From positions 12,709,501 to 12,773,500 of the forward strand of contig NC_071347.1 in NCBI RefSeq assembly GCF_027744825.2: 64,000 nucleotides of DNA, read 5' to 3'. Positions 61,201 to 64,000 of this stretch are shown here, one piece after another. Source of the stretch: Synchiropus splendidus. Taxonomy: Eukaryota > Chordata > Actinopteri > Syngnathiformes > Callionymidae. The notes below the pieces were generated by a model that saw only the letters and a list, made by a program, of their open reading frames with translations, was not told the DNA's origin and ran no database searches. The stretch's first letter is position 1, and the number at the start of each line of letters is the position of its first letter. The position numbers and the translations under genes are program-made.

Positions 61201-63825
61201 ACACCTATTCTCTTCATTTACCACATCTATGGACCTCATGTTTTTTCCTGGTAACACCACCCCATCCAATGTGTAGACGCATGTCCAAACATCTGCCTCT
61301 GATGTCCTTGTTTCTCATCCTAGTTTCTGACCTTCAGGTCTCCATGAAACCCTGACACTTGTGACTCTCCTTCCTGACAGTAAAGATACGCAACTTGGCA
61401 GGTCTCACTGCTGTATCATAAAGCTTCCCCTTCACTGCACTGATCACCTGGTCTCCTCTCTTCTTCACCTCCCTTCATCCCTCCATTCATATCAACAGAT
61501 AATGGCGGAGAATCCTTTGAAAACTAGGTCCAGTATATGGACACAGGACAGGATTCAAACCCAATTCTTCCACTTTGCTTGTGCAGCAAAACAGTTGAGG
61601 AAATGAATCAGTTTTTTATGTTTGAAGGAATAATGTTGCTGACGGCGAACAATAGTCTGTTATGAAACAGCCCAGGCTCGCGCTTCTTCTCTCACACCGC
61701 CTCATTATCACTTGGGTTTGTTACTGTGACCACTCTGCCCACGCTGTGATGAAAGTCAGACAACAACTCTACGGTGGAAACATTAGCCTGAGCAGGAAGA
61801 CATCAGCAGCATGTAGTATATATGGTCCATATTCCACAGAGGCAGAAGAAGACAACATCAAGAAGAATTAAAAAATTAAGAACTTGTTTATTTCAAGTTT
61901 AAAAGATGAACAGTTCATTATTTCGGGGGCTTAAAAAATCTCTCTGGAGTAATGAGAGGCCAACGCCTTTGTTCGCAACTGAGCTTGGCTGCTGGACAAA
62001 GCTTTGGTGGGTATTTAGATGAGAATGTCTAAAGACAGATGATTCAGTCTGTCTTAAAGTCAAACGGACAACTCTACATGCATTTTTTAAACTCCTCAGA
62101 AGGACACAAATTCAGTGGTATTGAAGCGTTATTATAGCATCCTCATTCTTCACTGCACACCCGAGCACAGAACCTGTTGTGTTTAATATGTATGAATAAT
62201 AGTGTTTTGATCCTTTAAATCAAAAACTGCGACTCCTTCTTCTTCCGTGATGTTCTTTTTATCAGCAAAAAGACCTCTATTTCATTCCCACAAATGTCCC
62301 TCCTTCGGGCGACGACTTCAGTCCTGATCAATCAAACTCCCGGTGACAGAAGTAAATGGTTGCTAACAGCTGCGAGATGATGGAGATGTGTCACCACTCC
62401 AGATGGTGGTCGTGTTTTAAAGCGTAATTCTAATTACTTCGGGGAAAACTTAAAACTGGTAACAGTTGCTAGTTCTTCATGCCATCTGGTGAGGATCCTG
62501 AAGACCCTCTTCTCTGTGGATTTATGGGACGATAAAGCATGTCCACGTAGCCATGAAACATGTCGGGGTGAGAGAATGCACGAGACACATACATCCAATC
62601 CCTAATTGATTCAGAGGTTGCAATTAACACGTTGCTTGTGTGTGCCGAGGCGCACATTGGGAAAGCCAATGAAAATTGGTTTTCTTTTGTGAGAGTCTGA
62701 AAACTGCAGCTCCCGATCCATCTCTGCCCCCCGGTCAGTGGCATTGACCCAAGTGTCGATACACCTGCAGTCTTCTACTTGCTCAAGTGAAAGGAATCCA
62801 GCCTGTGTTTTGTTTAATGACGGAATAAATCCAGGCGCACGCTTAAAGCCATTGATATCCTGACAATAACAATAGAACAAAACAAAGCGCTTCAGCAGTT
62901 CTCTCCGCCCGCAACTGTTGCCGGATTAATCGACCTGCTGGACGGCCTGTTCAGGCCGTTAACCAGAGAAGAGAAAGAAGAAGAATAACCATCTCCCTTT
63001 CTTTATCTCAGCCCAGCTCCTGCCGTGACACCTGTTTATTGCAGAGTCTATTTGCTTATGTCCTGGGAGGTGCCATGCAAAGCAAACAGTAGATGACCAG
63101 GTGGATGTGTACGAGCTCAGTTGCAGATGAGGTACGGCTAATTTCCTCATGATGACTTTCAGATGCCAAATGACAATTGCTGTGATAATCACTGAGCCGT
63201 TAACTTGTGCTGGTTAGGGGCTAAAAAGCTATTAGGAGGTGTGTAACTTTATCGCCAAAATACCAGATGGGAGGTGAGGAGAGGAGGGGAAGCGATCAGG
63301 GAGATAAAATAAAACAGGTGATGCAAACAGATCAGTCATGTATTATGCGCTCCTAGAGTTGGTGGGTTTGTGTGCTTCATATGTGGAATAAATCAGGTTT
63401 TCAGGAGGGGATTTTTCAATCACATCCCCACTGCTGTGGAACAAATTCCAGCAAAGCCCCTGCTGTTCTTTCATTCATTCGAGCTCATGTTGTCGCGCAA
63501 CTGCTCAGACGCATTAAAACCTAGTTTAGAATTAATATATGTTAGTCGTGTGCAGACAGTTTGATTTTTTGGATCTTCAGTGAATCCCAATTTCTGTCTG
63601 TGGTAGTTTTTTAGAAGGGTTCATGCTGCGTGCCGAAGTTCATGAGCCTCTGAATTCACAGCTTGCAAAGTCCTGAACTACATAGTGGAGGTGTTAACTT
63701 TCAATTGCTGCAGTTCATTCTAGTTGCTAGGTGTGTTTTCACAGCTAATAGCGAGAGAGTGTGCTTTTTGGCTGTTGTTGGTCTGTCAGCAAAATAAGAG
63801 ACAAATATATTTAAATTACTGTAAT

Positions 63826-64000
63826 TTATGAACCAGAACCGACTTACGACCGGGATCGGTTCCGACCAACCGGTCGTAAGTTGGCTTGGACGTAAGTGGA
63901 ATGCCATTCAAAATAGCCGACGTGAGGGTTATAGGTGCTACTGCAGTGGTAGATCGCTGTGTGAGAGTGAGATGCTGGATACTGTGCTGCCGTAACTGTC
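63826..64000. mobile_element. Partial dispersed repeat running off the right edge
   Basis: GAACCGACTTACGACCGGGATCGG and CCAACCGGTCGTAAGTTGG repeat one another in opposite orientation near 63837-63884, with a further CGTAAGTGG at 63890. This looks like the start of a non-autonomous inverted-repeat element, but the other end is outside the window. Confidence 0.45.

Larger units (their letters stand above)
39198..64000 (-). other. b4galnt4: Region upstream of the first visible exon: incomplete intron, no exon recognised
   Basis: A first exon with a cytoplasmic basic stretch and a Leu-rich anchor is expected to end in phase 0. I found no such leucine-rich exon with a proper donor on the minus strand, so it is probably beyond 64000, although a diverged one could have been missed. 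Repeats inside are listed separately. Stretches 41.2-43.4, 43.6-47.7, 48.2-50.2, 53.1-54.7, 55.4-56.3, 58.3-63.8 kb show nothing classifiable. Parts at 44.44-44.72 and 46.93-47.25 kb look repeat-free and TAAT/CpG-containing and could be conserved regulatory DNA. Confidence 0.5.

Noticed and set aside
1..64000. CRISPR arrays, bacterial operons, rRNA genes or intact viral genes
   Set aside because: No regularly spaced identical short repeats and no matching genes were seen; the DNA is plainly vertebrate intronic and intergenic sequence.

Overview
The window is a piece of a vertebrate genome, almost certainly a teleost fish. It has no long open reading frames. Short exons with GT/AG splice sites are separated by kilobases of AT-rich, repeat-littered DNA, and the repeats are of types common in teleosts: decayed LINE 3' ends, TA-flanked inverted-repeat elements, hAT-like MITEs and CA-rich dispersed repeats. 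The species cannot be fixed from the sequence.

The only gene supported is on the minus strand. Six internal exons (39102-39197, 28630-28725, 27610-27700, 25975-26075, 18654-18721, 2005-2083, in transcript order) total 531 nt and join, with matching splice phases at every junction, into one uninterrupted 177-codon frame. The product resembles the luminal stem and PA14-like region of beta-1,4-N-acetylgalactosaminyltransferase 4 (B4GALNT4; the paralogue B4GALNT3 is second choice). This is a Golgi type II membrane enzyme that makes LacdiNAc (GalNAc-beta1,4-GlcNAc). The start codon with membrane anchor should lie above 39198, probably beyond the right edge. The catalytic domain should lie beyond the left edge. 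The introns measure 10.4, 0.9, 1.5, 7.3 and 16.6 kb, and both edge introns are incomplete.

Layout by increasing coordinate: 1-2004 is AT-rich intron; 2.0 kb is exon 6 of the visible set. The 16.6 kb intron (2084-18653) holds a GT-rich tandem array with a 184-bp period (about 2.40-3.13 kb), two opposed LINE fragments (5.9-6.65 kb), two diffuse repeats (8.6-9.1 kb), a transposon nested in another transposon (11.7-12.7 kb) and a LINE tail (15.8-16.0 kb). The 7.3 kb intron holds a second copy of the 8.6 kb repeat and another LINE fragment. The 10.4 kb intron holds a TA-flanked element (34.2-34.7 kb), a MITE (35.9 kb) and a hAT-like MITE containing a pure (TA)32 run (37.9 kb). From 39.2 kb to the right edge no exon could be recognised. 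That part holds a LINE fragment, CA-associated repeats (one split by a retroposon with an 8-bp target duplication) and a recent ~1 kb duplication (52.0 and 56.6 kb).

The most interesting structure is that duplication. The copy at 56.56-57.55 kb is bracketed by two 184-bp direct repeats about 98% alike. Its right junction carries a 13-nt fold-back that is the reverse complement of sequence present only at the other copy, which is a template-switching signature. No new gene system, CRISPR array, RNA gene or intact transposase was seen.
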